Of a stretch of DNA of 64,000 nucleotides, positions 47,170 to 58,745 are shown one piece after another. The notes beneath the pieces were generated by a model. The model was given only the letters and a program-made list of their open reading frames with translations, was not told the origin of the DNA and did no database searches. The number at the start of each line of letters is the position of its first letter. Positions within the stretch are counted from its first letter, which is position 1. Where the stretch lies: contig NC_133037.1 of the NCBI RefSeq assembly GCF_048771995.1, forward strand, positions 873,001 through 937,000, given 5' to 3'. Source of the stretch: Taeniopygia guttata (lineage: Eukaryota > Chordata > Aves > Passeriformes > Estrildidae). Position numbers and translations under genes: made by a program.

Positions 47170-47472
47170 TCCCCTCTGCCGCTCCCCGTTCCCTCTCCCC
47201 TCTCCCCGTTCCCTCTCCCTTCTCCCCGCTCCCGCTCCCCTCTGCCGCTCCCCGTTCCCTCTCCCTTCTCCCCGTTCCCGCTCCCCTCTCCCCGTTCCCT
47301 CTCCCTTCTCCCCGTTCCCTCTCCCCTCTCCCTTCTCCCCGCTCCCCGTTCCCTCTCCCCTCTCCCCGTTCCCTCTCCCCTCTCCCTTCTCCCCGCTCCC
47401 CGTTCCCTCTCCCCTCTCCCCGTTCCCTCTCCCCTCTGCCGCTCCCCGTTCCCTCTCCCCTCTCCCCGCTCT
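47170..47472. repeat. 300-bp CCCCGTTCCCTCTCCCCTCT polypyrimidine array
   Basis: CCCCGTTCCCTCTCC and CCCTCTCCCTTCTCCCCGCT words alternate for about 300 bases. The plus strand is nearly all pyrimidine apart from single G in CCCCGTT, CCGCT and TGCCGCT. The GRM7 sense strand is correspondingly purine-rich with many G4 runs. Confidence 0.95.
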
Positions 47473-47544
47473 CTTCCCGCAGCCGGGGCTCGGCAGCGCC
47501 CGCCAAAGGCGCTGCGTGGGGGATGCTCGCTCAGCCCCGCCGGA

Positions 47545-47612
47545 GCATCCTCCTCCTCATCCTCCTCCTCTTCCTCCGCCTCCTCCTCCTCCTCCTCCCC
47601 CGCCTGCTCTCC
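47545..47612. repeat. (TCC)n-rich tract
   Basis: CCTCCTCCTC blocks with occasional AT, TT or CG changes; a matching purine (GAG)n run lies at 47750-47773. Confidence 0.9.
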
Positions 47613-48164
47613 CGCTCGGGAGCCCGGCAGTGCCCGGGGACAGCCGGGGACAGCGGGAGCGCCCGGCCAGCCCAGGGCATCCAAAGCATCGATCCGGACC
47701 GTGCCGTGGCAACGAGACCCTGCGCCCGCCGAGGTGGGCACCCATGGAGGGTGAGGAGGAGGAGGAGGAGTTTGGATGTAACCCCGTACTCCCAAACCCG
47801 AAGTAATGCAGCTGAGCTCGTTCTATTTTAAGATCTCCAGACCCATTTTTCTTCTGCACACCCAGATCTCAAGGATGCTGGGACATCCTGGTTTTGTTCC
47901 TTTTACTCCCAAACTCTGACACCCAAAGGGACACCACCTGTTGCCGTTCCCTCCTGACCAGCGAATCCACACCCTGGCATATTTCCAATTCCAGCTAACG
48001 CAGAATGCAGCTCGCAGATGTTCCCACCAGACCAAGCACAGTTTTTGGAGGTAACCTTTAATTCCTCTTTCCCAAATACCAGACCAGGTGTAGCTGCTGT
48101 TCACCACCTGGCCTCTAACACACTCTGGACCAGCAGAACCCCTGTGTAGGAACCTGCCCAGCCG
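47613..48164. other. 5' flank outside the CpG island
   Basis: The GC-rich island fades by about 47730, after which the sequence is ordinary. No gene is recognised. Confidence 0.5.
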
Positions 48165-48475
48165 CAGGATCACAGAGTGGTTTGCGTTGGGAGGGACCTT
48201 AAAGATTGTCTCATTCCACCCCTGCCATGGCAGGGACACCTCCCCCTGTCCCAGCTGCTCCAGCCCCAGTGCCCAGCCTGGCCTTGGGCACTGCCAGGGA
48301 TCCAGGGGCAGCCCCAGCTGCTCTGGGCAGCTGTGCCAGGGCCTCACTTCCCTCAAATCACCCACACATCTTAAAAAGATGATTCCCTTTACACTGCCAG
48401 CCACAGAATGGGTTGGAAGGGACCTGAAGGACCACTCAGTTCCTCAGAGATTTTCTGTAGTGCTGTCAGGCTCCC
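48165..48475 (-). mobile_element. Two CR1 3' ends in tandem, with shared flank
   Basis: The first part has GGATCACAGAGTGGTTTGCG, GGGAGGGACCTTAAAGATTG, CCATGGCAGGGACACCTCCC and CAGCCCCAGCTGCTCTGGGC, a clear antisense CR1. It is followed by ACACATCTTAAAAAGATGAT and then a second CR1 end, ACAGAATGGGTTGGAAGGGA, CCTGAAGGACCACTCAG, plus GAGATTTTCTGTAGTGCTGT. The latter portion matches 36697-36812. Confidence 0.85.
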
Positions 48476-49784
48476 ACCCCTCTGCCAGTCTCTGCCAGCG
48501 GGGTGGAGCTGAACCAGCCCCCATCCCCACCCCTTGCACACACATCCCACCTCCTCACATCATTCACCTGCTGCACAGTGGGATTTCCTGGGATTGCCTT
48601 CCCAGTTCCCCCTTGTTACCACCAGCTCCATCCCCTTTTCCATCTCCAGAGCTCTTTAGTGCTTATTTTCCTCCTGCCCACTTAAAGCTCCTCAGCCAGA
48701 GTCTTACTTCTGTTTATTATTATTGTTATTATTAAAGATTCTGACTCTTGTGATTGGAGCCTCAAGTTTGCCTCAAGTGCTCCAGTTCAGGAAGGATGTG
48801 GAGCTAAATCACATCTTCTAGGAAATCCCTAGAATTTTGTTTTGCTGGAAGTCACCTCACAATTTTGAAAGCTTCCAGGTTTGCACTGGTTTTTTCCCCT
48901 TTGGGCAAATCATCAGTTATTAATATATAATCGCATAAACTTCTGTCCTCTCAAAGTCACAGAAAACCCATCTGCTCTCCACTTCGTCCTCCTCTTCCTC
49001 ACAGCCTGGTTTACCTAAAGAATGAGTGTCCAGATTCCACAGCAGGTTCCCTAAGGAGCACAGGGCCTGCCAGAGCTGGTCAAGGCAGACCCAGGGTCCT
49101 GCCCAGCCCTGTAGCTCATCTTGGATTAGCAGCAGATGTACCAGAAGGAAAGGACAGAGTCTTACAGTATGCAGATATCTTTATTTTCTTGCTGATTCTA
49201 TTGGTTTAACCCCTGAAGCATGAAAGGTTATTGTAATTACATTACAAAAATGGATACAGTAATCATTCCTCTGGATACTCCTGATATCCATGGAAGTGCC
49301 CAGTCCCTCTCCCACTCTCGCTGAGTACTTGATGCTGTGCTAACCAGCACCACTGGACATCTCCTGAGAAATCCTGTTGGTCAGTTTTCAGTTTCCTGAA
49401 CTCTTCAAGCCAGCAGTACTTCTCCTTCTCATTGTACCTGAGCCCCATCCCCTCTGTGCTCTGAGCTACCTACACCCAATCTGGCCCTCTCAGCCAGGAA
49501 ACTAAATATAATAGCAGCCTGCTCATCTCTCACTGCTGTGTTTTCCTCGGGAGAAATATCAGCCCCGATGATCTGAGAGGCCTTTTCCAAGCACAGCGAT
49601 TCCATCATCTGTGACTGCACTGGCCCTGCTGAGCACCTGGGTGAGGCAGCGCTGACTAAACCCAGCCAGGAGTGTGTCACACCTGTGCTGAGCAACAGCC
49701 CCTGTCCCCTGTCCCCTGCACCCAAAGGATCCCTGCCCTCGCTGCCAGCCCACTGAGAGCCACTGGGAGCATGTGGCACTGAGA
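48476..49784. other. Unique intergenic sequence
   Basis: No gene is seen. A TTATTATTATTG run lies near 48714-48733. Nothing else stands out. Confidence 0.5.
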
Positions 49785-50890
49785 GCTCAGCACCCGGAGC
49801 CACAGTCAGCATTCAGCACCCAGAGAACTCAGCACCCAGAGCCACAGTCAGAGCCACAGTCAGCATTCAGCACACAGAGCATTCAGCACCCAGAGCATTC
49901 AGCACCCAGAGAACTCAGCACCCGGAGCCACACTCAGCATTCAGCACCCAGAGCCTCACTCAGAGCATTCAGCACTCAGAGCTTCACTCAGAGCATTCAG
50001 CACTCAGAGCATTCAGCACTCAGGGCATTCAGCACTCAGAGCCTCACTCAGAGCATTCAGCACTCTGAGCCTCACCCAGAGCATTCAGCACTCAGAGCCT
50101 CACTCAGAGCCTCACTCAGAGCATTCAGCACTCAGAGCCTCACTCAGAGCCTCACTCAGAGCATTCAGCACTCAGAGCCACACTCAGAGCATTCAGCACC
50201 CAGAGCATTCAGCACTCAGAGCCTCACTCAGAGCCACACTCAGAGCATTCAGCACCCAGAGCATTCAGCACTCAGAGCCTCACTCAGAGCCTCACTCAGA
50301 GCATTCAACACTCAGAGCATTCAGCACTCAGAGCCTCACTCAGAGCATTCAGCACTCAGAGCCTCACTCAGAGCCTCACTCAGAGCATTCAGCACTCAGC
50401 ATTCAGCACTCAGAGGCTCACTGAGAGCATTCAGCACTCAGAACCTCACTCAGAGCATTCAGCACCCAGAGCCTCACTCAGAGCCTCACTCAGAGCATTC
50501 AGCACCCAGAGCCTCACTCAGAGCCTCACTCAGAGCATTCAACACTCAGAGCATTCAGCACCCAGAGCCTCACTCAGAGCATTCAGCACCCAGAGCCTCA
50601 CTCAGAGCCTCACTCAGAGCCTCACTCAGAGCATTCAGCACCCAGAGCCTCACTCAAAGCATCCAGCACTCAGAGCATTCAGCACTCAGAGCATTCAGCA
50701 CTCAGAGCATTCAGCACTCAGAGCCTCACTCAGAGCCTCACTCAGAGCATTCAGCACCCAGAGCCTCACTCAGAGCCTCACTCAGAGCCTCACTCAGAGC
50801 ATTCAGCACTCAGAGCCTCACTCAGAGCATTCAGCACTCAGAGCCTCACTCAGAGCCTCAGTCAGAGCATTCAGCACTCAGAGCCAAGCT
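49785..50890. repeat. 1.1-kb two-module minisatellite
   Basis: The array is built from two modules, a 16-base GAGCATTCAGCACTCA (or with CACCCA) and a 12-base GAGCCTCACTCA, in varying order. Early copies also have GAGCCACAGTCA. Neither module holds a stop codon in any plus-strand register, and the 16-base module shifts the frame by one each time, so a 383-codon frame (49773-50924) cycles through three peptide forms (EHSAL, RAFST, QSIQ). It is not a gene. Confidence 0.96.
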
Positions 50891-52527
50891 CAGCCTTCAA
50901 GCAGCAGTTCCTGGGGAGAACTGAGTCATGGCCATTCCCCCTCTCAGAGCCATGAGTGTTTCCTGGTAGGCTCACTCCCAGGAAAGCTGCAGGTAATGCT
51001 GCTGGGCTCAGGAGGGGAGGCTGCTGCAGGAAAGCAGCACTTTGTCTTTGATGGGACACTGACAGGAGCACATGGACATGGGGGAAAGCACTGCAGTGTG
51101 AGTTTGTGTTCCAGTGCACCGTGAGGCACTCGTGTGCCCAGCTCTGAGCTCCCAGACTCTGAACTCATTCTGTACTTCAGCCCTGGGAGCTCTGGCCTCA
51201 CGTCTGCACAGGCTGGGGCAGTTCTGCTTCTCTCACCCCGAGGATGACACACCAGGAGCTCAGCACCGGGGTTGGATGCCCTGGAACTGCCCCACGGAGG
51301 CTCAGGCACCCAGAGCCACCCACAGCACCCTCCCGCTGCCTGAGGCTGTGCAGGGCTGGGGACACTCCCTCTCCCCCTGGGGAGGTTTGCTTCACCAAAA
51401 ACAAAATCCCAAAAATACAGAGCAAACCAAAAATTCCCCAGAAAAATAAACCAAACCCAGCAAACAAACCCAACCCTAGCCTGATCTTTTTAGCAAGAGA
51501 ATTTGTTTAGAAGTAAACGCCGGTTAAACACATCCAAGAGAATATTCAAAACCATTTCCTAACTTGCTGTCAAATAAGACTCAGCCAAATTTCTACTGGA
51601 TAAGCAAAGACTGTGCCAGAAAGGAAGGGGCTCATGGCTGGCACCCTTGAGGGCGTGGTGTGATCTCCATCACAGGAGGATCTACTGTCAGAGCTGCTGA
51701 ATAATTAAACATTGCCTTCATCTGGGCAGCTGGCAGAGCAGACACAAAATCCTGTTCCAGCCAACCAGTGGAAGCAGCCCAAAGAGTGATGGAGCAGCAG
51801 GAAGGAGGAATAAAACAATCTTTCAGATATTGGGGATGTGGCAGAGGCTGCCGTGCAGGCAGAGGTCAGCTTGGACAACTGTAATGGACGTGGTACAAGC
51901 AATTAATTTGTTGGGTGAAGTCAGGCTTGGGAAAGCAGCCAGAGCTCCTGCTTATCTGCTGTTCAGAAAATAATGGATTTTTGGAGCAGAGGCCAGCGAA
52001 AAGCTCAGATTCTTAACTCGGGGCTTTGTTGTTGCTGTTTACAAAGAGAAGGTGTCAGTGATGCTCTGGTTTCCAGGGAGGACAGGGGACAGCAAATTCT
52101 CCTCAAGGATATGGTCGCTTAGATACCTTGCTAGATCCTTATTTATGTAAGCAAAACATTACTTTTACAATTGTAGCTTATTGAATTATAAAATATTTAA
52201 ATATATTAAAATTATAAATAGATTGTAATTTATAAAATATATGAAGTTATTAAATCTACAAGACATTATGGATTATTTCCAAGAAAAAACTGCAATGAAC
52301 ACATTGTGCTCAATGAAGTATCTGGGCCTAATTCTCTGTTGCAGCACTGCTGTGACCCTGTGGAAAAGCAGAGCAGCTCTGAGAGCCAACCTCAGCCATC
52401 CCGTGGGGAGAAGCATTTCCCTTCCTTTGATGCTCTCAGGGGCCCTCAGCATCACACACTGAGTTATTTTCCATTTGCAGACACCTCCCGGGCTGCCTCC
52501 TGTGCCCTGCCTGCTGCCACTGCTTGC
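50891..52527. other. Unique intergenic sequence
   Basis: No gene is recognised. 51395-51470 is A-rich with CAAA repeats, and 52140-52260 is very AT-rich (TTATAAAATATTTAAATATA-like). Confidence 0.5.
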
Positions 52528-52559
<32 letters not shown>

Positions 52560-52612
52560 GAGAAAAGGAGAAGGAGAAGAAGAAGAAGAAGAAGAAGAAG
52601 GAGAAGAAGGAG
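52528..52612. repeat. G9-(GGA)n-(GAA)n purine tract
   Basis: A G9 run leads into about nine GGA units, then GAAAAGGAGAAGGAG and about seven GAA units. The plus strand is pure purine for roughly 85 bases. Confidence 0.96.
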
Positions 52613-53728
52613 CCCTTGGCCATGAGCTGAGGCCAAGCTGGTGACATCCAGGCTGGACCTGGCAGTGCCATGTTCACCACTGGATGGATGATCTGAAGGT
52701 GGATCTCGATGGGTTTGTGACTGTGCAGCACACAGAGGTTAAAGAGTGGTTAAAGAGTCCTGGAGCAGGGATCAGGTGCCACATTTCCCACCCCAGGAAG
52801 GAGCAGAAGGACAGGGGAGGAAGGCCCTGCACTTCCCAGGAGGTTTTGGGTGCTCTGGCAGCAATTCCTCTTTCTGGCCAGGATCTCAGCTCCCTCCACA
52901 CCACTGCCTCGGGGACAGGAGAGTGGTGGCATTTCCCAGAGCCCGTGGGGAGCTGCCACCCCTGCAGCTCCATCATCCCCATCATCCCATCCATCCCCAT
53001 CCATCCCCATCCATCCCCACCCGGGCTCTGAAGCCATCCAGGCCTTCCAGAGGAATGCATCCATCAATTACACAGGAGACACCTTCCGAGCACTCCTTGG
53101 AGATCACAGATCTTCCAAGCAGGCAGCTCTATTAGATGGGCACTTCAGCCAAATCATTAAACTCGCTGCCAGTCACAGGGAACAATAACTTCTTCTTTCC
53201 AAACACTTATTATTCTCTCAGTTACTTATTTACGAAGAATATTTTGATTCGCTTAATGCTTGGAACATCTTCCTCCAGTGCTGAATTAGAGATGATGGAA
53301 TTGCACATTCAGGATAATTAAATAAGACAGCTTTCTCCAAATAATAATAGTGTTGTAATGTCAGACAATGAAGGGACCCAGCCAGCTCAGGCAGGTCTCC
53401 TCCTCCCCTTCTGGCTGTGCTGCCTGGACTTTTCCAAGGGACAAAGTGGCATTAAAGCTGATGGAATCACTCAGGATGCTCTCGAGAGGCTTTTCCCTCC
53501 CTGCCATCAGCGCCCCTTTTTCTGTCCTTTACATCTTCGCCAAATTTTAAGCAAAACACTTTAAAAATACTTGATAGATTTTTTCCCCTGAAAGAACACT
53601 GACAAAAAATGCTTTATATATTTCTGAAAAACACCTTTAACCAGTGACTTCTGTCCCAGCCCCTGGCTAGGGCATGGCACTCCCTTCAGGGGAGACGGAC
53701 ACACAGCTCACCCTTGTGAAGCTCCAGG
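52613..53728. other. Unique intergenic sequence
   Basis: No gene is seen. A (CCATCCCCAT)n run lies at 52970-53022. 53180-53350 is AT-rich and repeat-free. Confidence 0.5.
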
Positions 53729-54347
53729 TGAAACAGAGATTTTTGGGGTTCACTTAAATTCACAAAATAAATTAAGCATTTAAATTCTAGCTTGTAGAGT
53801 TATATGTTGAATTTTAACCTTTTACTTAAGAAACCTCTGCCGTGGTACAAAGGGCATAGGAAAATGCAAGTTACTGAAGCTTCTTGCATAAAGAACAAAA
53901 CCAAGGGATGCAAAGGACCCAGATAAAGAGGCTGCTCTGTCTCCAAGCCCATCGAGACTGGCAGATGTACTCAGATAAGCACCAAAGGACCAAAAGCACA
54001 TGCACAAAGAGGAAAATTTCAAAAGTTCACATGAGGAAGACCAAATCTTCAGCCTCAAGAGACCACCAGGGACCCCTCAGGACCACCACAGCAAACCAGG
54101 CGTGCCCAGAAGGGCTGGAGCTGTTCAGCACGAGAGGCCAGGCCAGGCCAGGGTTGGATGTGCAGGGAAAGTTGTGCAATGTGCTGCACATGGAACACCT
54201 TGGGAATAAAGGTGTGGGTCAGAGCAGGCTCGGGGCACAAGTTTTTGGGGAGATATCTCACTTGTGCCAGGCACTGACAATACACACCCACTCCAGAGCT
54301 ACCCCAGCTCGTGGAGTCTGGTTATTTATTCCGTGTATCACCTCACA
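53729..54347 (+). mobile_element. LTR-like repeat, fuller copy
   Basis: The first 310 bases match 30163-30455. It begins TGAAACAGAGATTTTTGGGG, has AATAAA at 54205-54210 followed by GGTGTGGGTC, and may end at CACCTCACA (54347), so the size and TG...CA ends would suit a solo LTR. No target duplication is evident beyond a possible AGG on both sides. Confidence 0.55.
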
Positions 54348-54727
54348 GGCATCCTCCTCCTGCAGCCCTGGAGCAGCCCCAGTCCTGCAGAGCCCAGCAC
54401 TGCCAGCACCACGCTGGGACTGCTCCGGGCCAGCCCCACTGCCCAGGGCACCCCGGGGTGGGCAGAGCTGCAGCTCGGCAGTGCCACCGCACCCACATCC
54501 CTGGAAACGGGTCCTGGACATTCTGCTGTTGCTGCCCAGAAGTTAATTACTCTTAATGACTCTGTTTTTAATAGCAGAACAGCACAGGGCTCTCTGAGGG
54601 ATGACTTTGCCTGTATAAATGCAGGTCAGGAAGGCTTTGTTTGGAAACTGCTTCCACAGGAGCCCAGTGCTCATTTCACAGCAGCAGGAAAAGCTGGACA
54701 CGGAGCCACAGAGGCGAGGAAGCCCAG
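54348..54727. other. Unique intergenic sequence
   Basis: Nothing recognised. Confidence 0.5.
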
Positions 54728-54805
54728 CCTGGTTTGGGTGGAAGGGCCCTTAGGGAGCATCCAGCCCCAAAGCCTGTGCCACAGCAGGGACACCTTCCAC
54801 ACCCC
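54728..54805 (-). mobile_element. CR1 LINE 3' fragment, short
   Basis: GGTTTGGGTGGAAGGGCCCT, TAGGGAGCATCCAGCCCC and CCACAGCAGGGACACCTTCC give the last 75 bases of an antisense CR1. Confidence 0.78.
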
Positions 54806-55785
54806 ACATCTTCACACCCACACCTTCCTGATTTCCAGCTGTGTCCTTTGGGAATTCAATGGTTTTTGCTGAACTGAAGAGAGGTCACTTTAGCAGAGAA
54901 AAGAAACATCCTGGGAACTTCATAGATTTTGTTGTTTGCTGTAATAGAGTTACAGAAAACTCCATTTATTCAGGCACCAAGTACATCCCCTTTTGGACCA
55001 GCCCAGCCCAGCCCAGTTAGCCCAAAGCATGGCCACTGGCTGCTGTTCCCCAATTCTCCAGGAGAGTGATCCAGGGGAGTCCCCACTGGAAGGTGCCGTG
55101 GGACCCAATCCTACCACAGCTGGCACTCTGCTAATTAGTCCTGACAAATCCTGATAATGAATCATTGAGAATATGAGTTAAGCATGAAATAAAGCAAACA
55201 GCAAAGATCTTATGTAATTCTTCCTACTTCAATGGCTGCAGGAATTGAGTCATGAGATTGTTTTGGAACATTTTATGACACAAGTCAGGAGAGCTCTTTG
55301 TAAATGAAGTTTTAACTTTCTTTCTGTAAGGGCTCTTCATGGCTGTGCACATTTTGTACAAGTAGAGATCTTTTCCTCATCTCTTTTATTTATTCCCTTA
55401 GTGCCCTTCTTCATTCATTTTGTAGCAAGCCTGGTCTGTGCAAGGCTTTAGCCAGTGTACAGCAACAGCAAACTCAGGCAGAAAACATCGACAGCCTGCT
55501 CTCCCCAGGTAATGCTAACAGCTCCTTTCTGTTGCTGTGGGCTCAGCGTATAGATTTTTACCTTTATTCTCTCGCTCTGATAGACTGACTATCAGGCAAT
55601 CCTGCCCTTTCCCCATTTTCTGGTCCTTAACCACGGCTTTCTTTCATGCCCTATCATCCTCCATGAAATGAATTTTCCCCTGGGTTCACCTTTCTCAGCA
55701 CTCACCTGGCGGGCCTCTGGATCCTGGTGTTCATCCCTGGGGGAGCCAGCTCTGGGTCCTGCTGTGCCACGCTGCATCACTCAGC
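54806..55785. other. Unique intergenic sequence
   Basis: No gene or repeat is recognised. Confidence 0.5.
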
Positions 55786-55952
55786 TCGGCTCGGCTCGGC
55801 TCGGCTCGGCTCGGCTCGGCTCGGCTCAGCCCAGCCGAACTGAACCGAACCAAACCGAACCAAACCAAACCAAACCCAACCCAGCCCAGCCCAGCCCAGC
55901 CCAGCTGAACCAAACCAAACCCAGCCCAACCCAGCCCAACCCAGCTGGGCAC
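55786..55952. repeat. Drifting pentanucleotide array
   Basis: A 5-base period is kept while the motif changes along the array: about eight GCTCG units, then AACCG, AACCA and AACCC mixtures, then five CCCAG units, then AACCA and CCCAA/CCCAG again. Confidence 0.95.
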
Positions 55953-58682
55953 AGCCCTGGGCTCTGATTTGGGCTGGATGCCATGGACTGTGTTAGGGAT
56001 GCTGCCAGACCCATCTCCCATCTCAGTTATCCACCATAAATGCACTTTCCTCACTTCCAAAGGACACCCCAGCGCAAAGCAGGGCATGGGAAGGGGATCT
56101 GGGGGATTTGTGCTCCCCCAGCTCCTGGTGCTGGCTCCAGCCTGGCTCCATCCCTGCCCTGCCTGCAGCCACCCCTCCTCAGAACCACAATTAAATACCA
56201 GCAATAATGCACAGCAGGACATTCCTGCCTTTCCCAGCTTCTCCCAGGTGTGACAGGAGCTGCTTTGGGCCCAGCACCTTCAGCAAGGACTGCTTCATTG
56301 TGATATGCAGAGCTGAAGCCCAAATCTGATACAGATATAGGATCAAACCTTGTACTCCGTGGCAATCTAATTTTATCCTGACATGTTGATTGCTCGCTCT
56401 TCATCTGTGGCTGCTGTCCCAAAGGGGCTAAGTGAGAGGAGCTGCATCTTTTTTTTTTTCCTTTCCTGTAAGATGACATGAAATAAATTCAGAAGAACAC
56501 ACACAAGAACAATGTGGGGTTTGTTATTCACAAGACAGCTTCGAGAAGGGAAAAAATTGGAGCTGAGATTTGTGAAGGATGGTACAAAATATGATGGAAT
56601 TTCTGACTAATAAATCACAGAGAACCATTCCAAACCAAGGGAACTGGTCCGTGCAGGGGCTTTTGAAAATCACTCTGTATTGTTCTCCCTGCTTTCCAGC
56701 AGGTGGGAAAGATGGAATTTCTTGGAAAAGCCAGGCTGTGACTCATGCAGTCTATTGGCAGGTGCTAATGGGGAATTTTCAGCTCCCAGACCAACCAAAT
56801 CCAACCCCCAAATGCAGGTGCAGGGTTTCCTCAGGGATCTGGAGTTTCGAAGGGAGGAACATCCCTCAGAGGCACACGCAGCACCTCAGGAAGCTGTGGC
56901 ACAGTGGAGAATTAATTACCTGTCATTTCAATTAGGGCTTGCAGAAATTCAAAGGATTCCCACAGATTTCCATGGACATCAAATTCCAAATATAAAGCTG
57001 AGGAACACCAGCAAGGGGCACAGCACCAGACTGGCACAGCAAAAGCAACACGAGCCCTTGGAAGCACCAAAGCAGCGGCAGACAGGAGATCTCTGGGTGA
57101 AAAGCACATCTCTCACTCAAACACTGTTTTTTAACAGAAAAAGCCCAGAATTAAATTATTTCCCCCATTTAGTTCTGCTAAAAGCAGCCAGTGCTGAGCT
57201 CCTGCTCCCCCCAGTCGACCCCTCAGGGCATGGAGGATCCCTGGTCCATCTCTCTGGGCATTGCCCTGGGGGTCACGGGTTCAGTTCAGCAAATATTGGT
57301 CCTGCTAATGAAAGGGGAAAACCTGATGCCAATATTTGCAGAGCCAAAGCGCTGCCCTTAATTTTCTTGCAAATATTTAAAGAAAAAGTCAAACAGAAAC
57401 TCACCCGCCCATCAGGAAAACCTCATTTGCACCACTGACAATCCAGAATTTCTCACTGAACCTCTCTCACTTCTAATAACCCAAAACTTAGAAGTGTTTC
57501 TTAATTTTAGCAGTTCTTTTTTTCTCTTGACCCAGATACACACAAGCTTTTACTACTGGGAAATGCGATGTTCATGCAGCAGCGCTAAACCCATCATTTA
57601 TTTTTGTATTAAACTTGGAGAGTTTCTCTCCTTCCTCTTTAATTACCCACCTGGACGGTGCTCTGCATTCTCTCTAAGTTTAGAAGGTGTCTCATGTTCC
57701 CACTCTGGCTCCTCCATTAGCTCAGGGTCCAACTCTGCCTAAATCAAACTGAATATTTAAGACACACCAGTGGTGGCTCAGGGTTGGTGTGAGTAGACAA
57801 GAATAAAATTGCTTTTTATAAGGTTTTTATTAAAAGCAGTTCAGTTTGGAGACCAGAAGATGAATTAGAGGAGTGATGCTGGGCTGTGTGTTAATTGCAG
57901 ACAGTTAATTTAATTAGGGTGGCTGTGCTGGAGACTGAGTGGGCTCCAGCTCTGCCACAGCCACGGAGAAAAATCCATGTCCTCAAGACATCCCCTGATT
58001 TTTCTGGTGGTTTGACTCATTAGCAATTTTCCTTTTCATGCTCTTTGAGGGGGAAAAAATAATAAAAAAAAAAAGGCATTTTGGAGAAGAGAGGAAGAAG
58101 TAAAAGACAGGCAGCCCCATGAGAGCACTTAGGGAGGAAGAAGCCCTCCTGTGTTCTGTTTTTCCATTTGCAGCCGGTGGCTCAGCAGCAGGGGTTACCT
58201 GAGGCAGCCCCAGCGCTTCCAGAGGGCACAGCCTGCCCAGCCTTGGCCCTGGGGAGCCACAGGAGTGGGCAGGAGCTTTTAGTGCTCCTAAACACGACAT
58301 GGAATTCAAATTCCACCCCATAAATCACCAACTTCCCACCGGAGCAACGCCTGGGAGCGGGCTGGATTGGGATGTGCTGAGTTAATGTTGGAAATCAAAG
58401 TAACCACTGACAATCCTCTTCAAACACAGCAAGTTTCCCTTTTCCTCACTGCCAGGAAGGAGAATCTTCCCTTCCTAAATGGGAATTTTTACCATTACTT
58501 TACGTCCTTTTCTGTTTTTATGAGGCAAAAGTTGTGAAGGCATTCCAAACATGAATTACTTGAAATGTCTGCTTAAACCCCACCAGAACTAGGCTGGAAC
58601 TCTTTAGACTGGAGTGTTCTGGAGTTAATTTTCCATTTCTATACCAGTGAAATGGTGGATTTGTTCAAATCTAAAGAACATT
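55953..58682. other. Unique intergenic sequence
   Basis: No gene is seen. A T12 run lies at 56449-56460 and AT-rich patches at 57480-57640 and 58030-58075. The 252-codon plus frame at 56680-57438 has ordinary composition, no recognisable domain and no family match that I know; I leave it uncalled. Confidence 0.5.
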
Positions 58683-58745
58683 TAAGGTTGGACTCGATGT
58701 TCCTGGAGGTCTTTTTCAACTGTGATCATCCTGTGATTCTGTGAA
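58683..58745 (+). mobile_element. CR1 LINE 3' terminus
   Basis: AGGTTGGACTCGATGTTCCT, a GGAGGTCTTTTTCAACTGTG stretch and the terminal GTGATTCTGTGA are the classic CR1 end with its short tail repeat intact. Confidence 0.88.

Larger units (their letters stand above)
44850..47730. promoter_or_regulatory. GRM7: CpG island around GRM7 exon 1
   Basis: CpG dinucleotides are dense, for instance CCGCGCCCGCGATCGC near 44928 and CCGCCCGCCGCGCTCCGG near 46580, in contrast to the CpG-poor surroundings. The island covers the start of intron 1, the exon and about 1.25 kb upstream. GC boxes (CCCCGCCC at 46579, CCGCCCC at 46701) are present and no TATA box is obvious close to the start codon, as expected of a CpG-island promoter. 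The transcription start cannot be placed from sequence alone. Confidence 0.75.

Noticed and set aside
45712-47806. Long frames on both strands across the CpG island (up to 437 codons)
   Set aside because: GC-rich DNA lacks stop codons. Only the frame carrying the GRM7 peptide between 45957 and 46466 shows real protein similarity.
49773-50924. 383-codon plus-strand frame rich in Ser, His, Gln and Ala
   Set aside because: It is a translation of the 12- and 16-base modules in changing registers, with no protein-like segment outside the repeat.
56680-57438. 252-codon plus-strand frame without repeats
   Set aside because: No domain, signal or family resemblance is visible, and frames of this length do occur by chance. 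Transcript evidence would be needed to call it.
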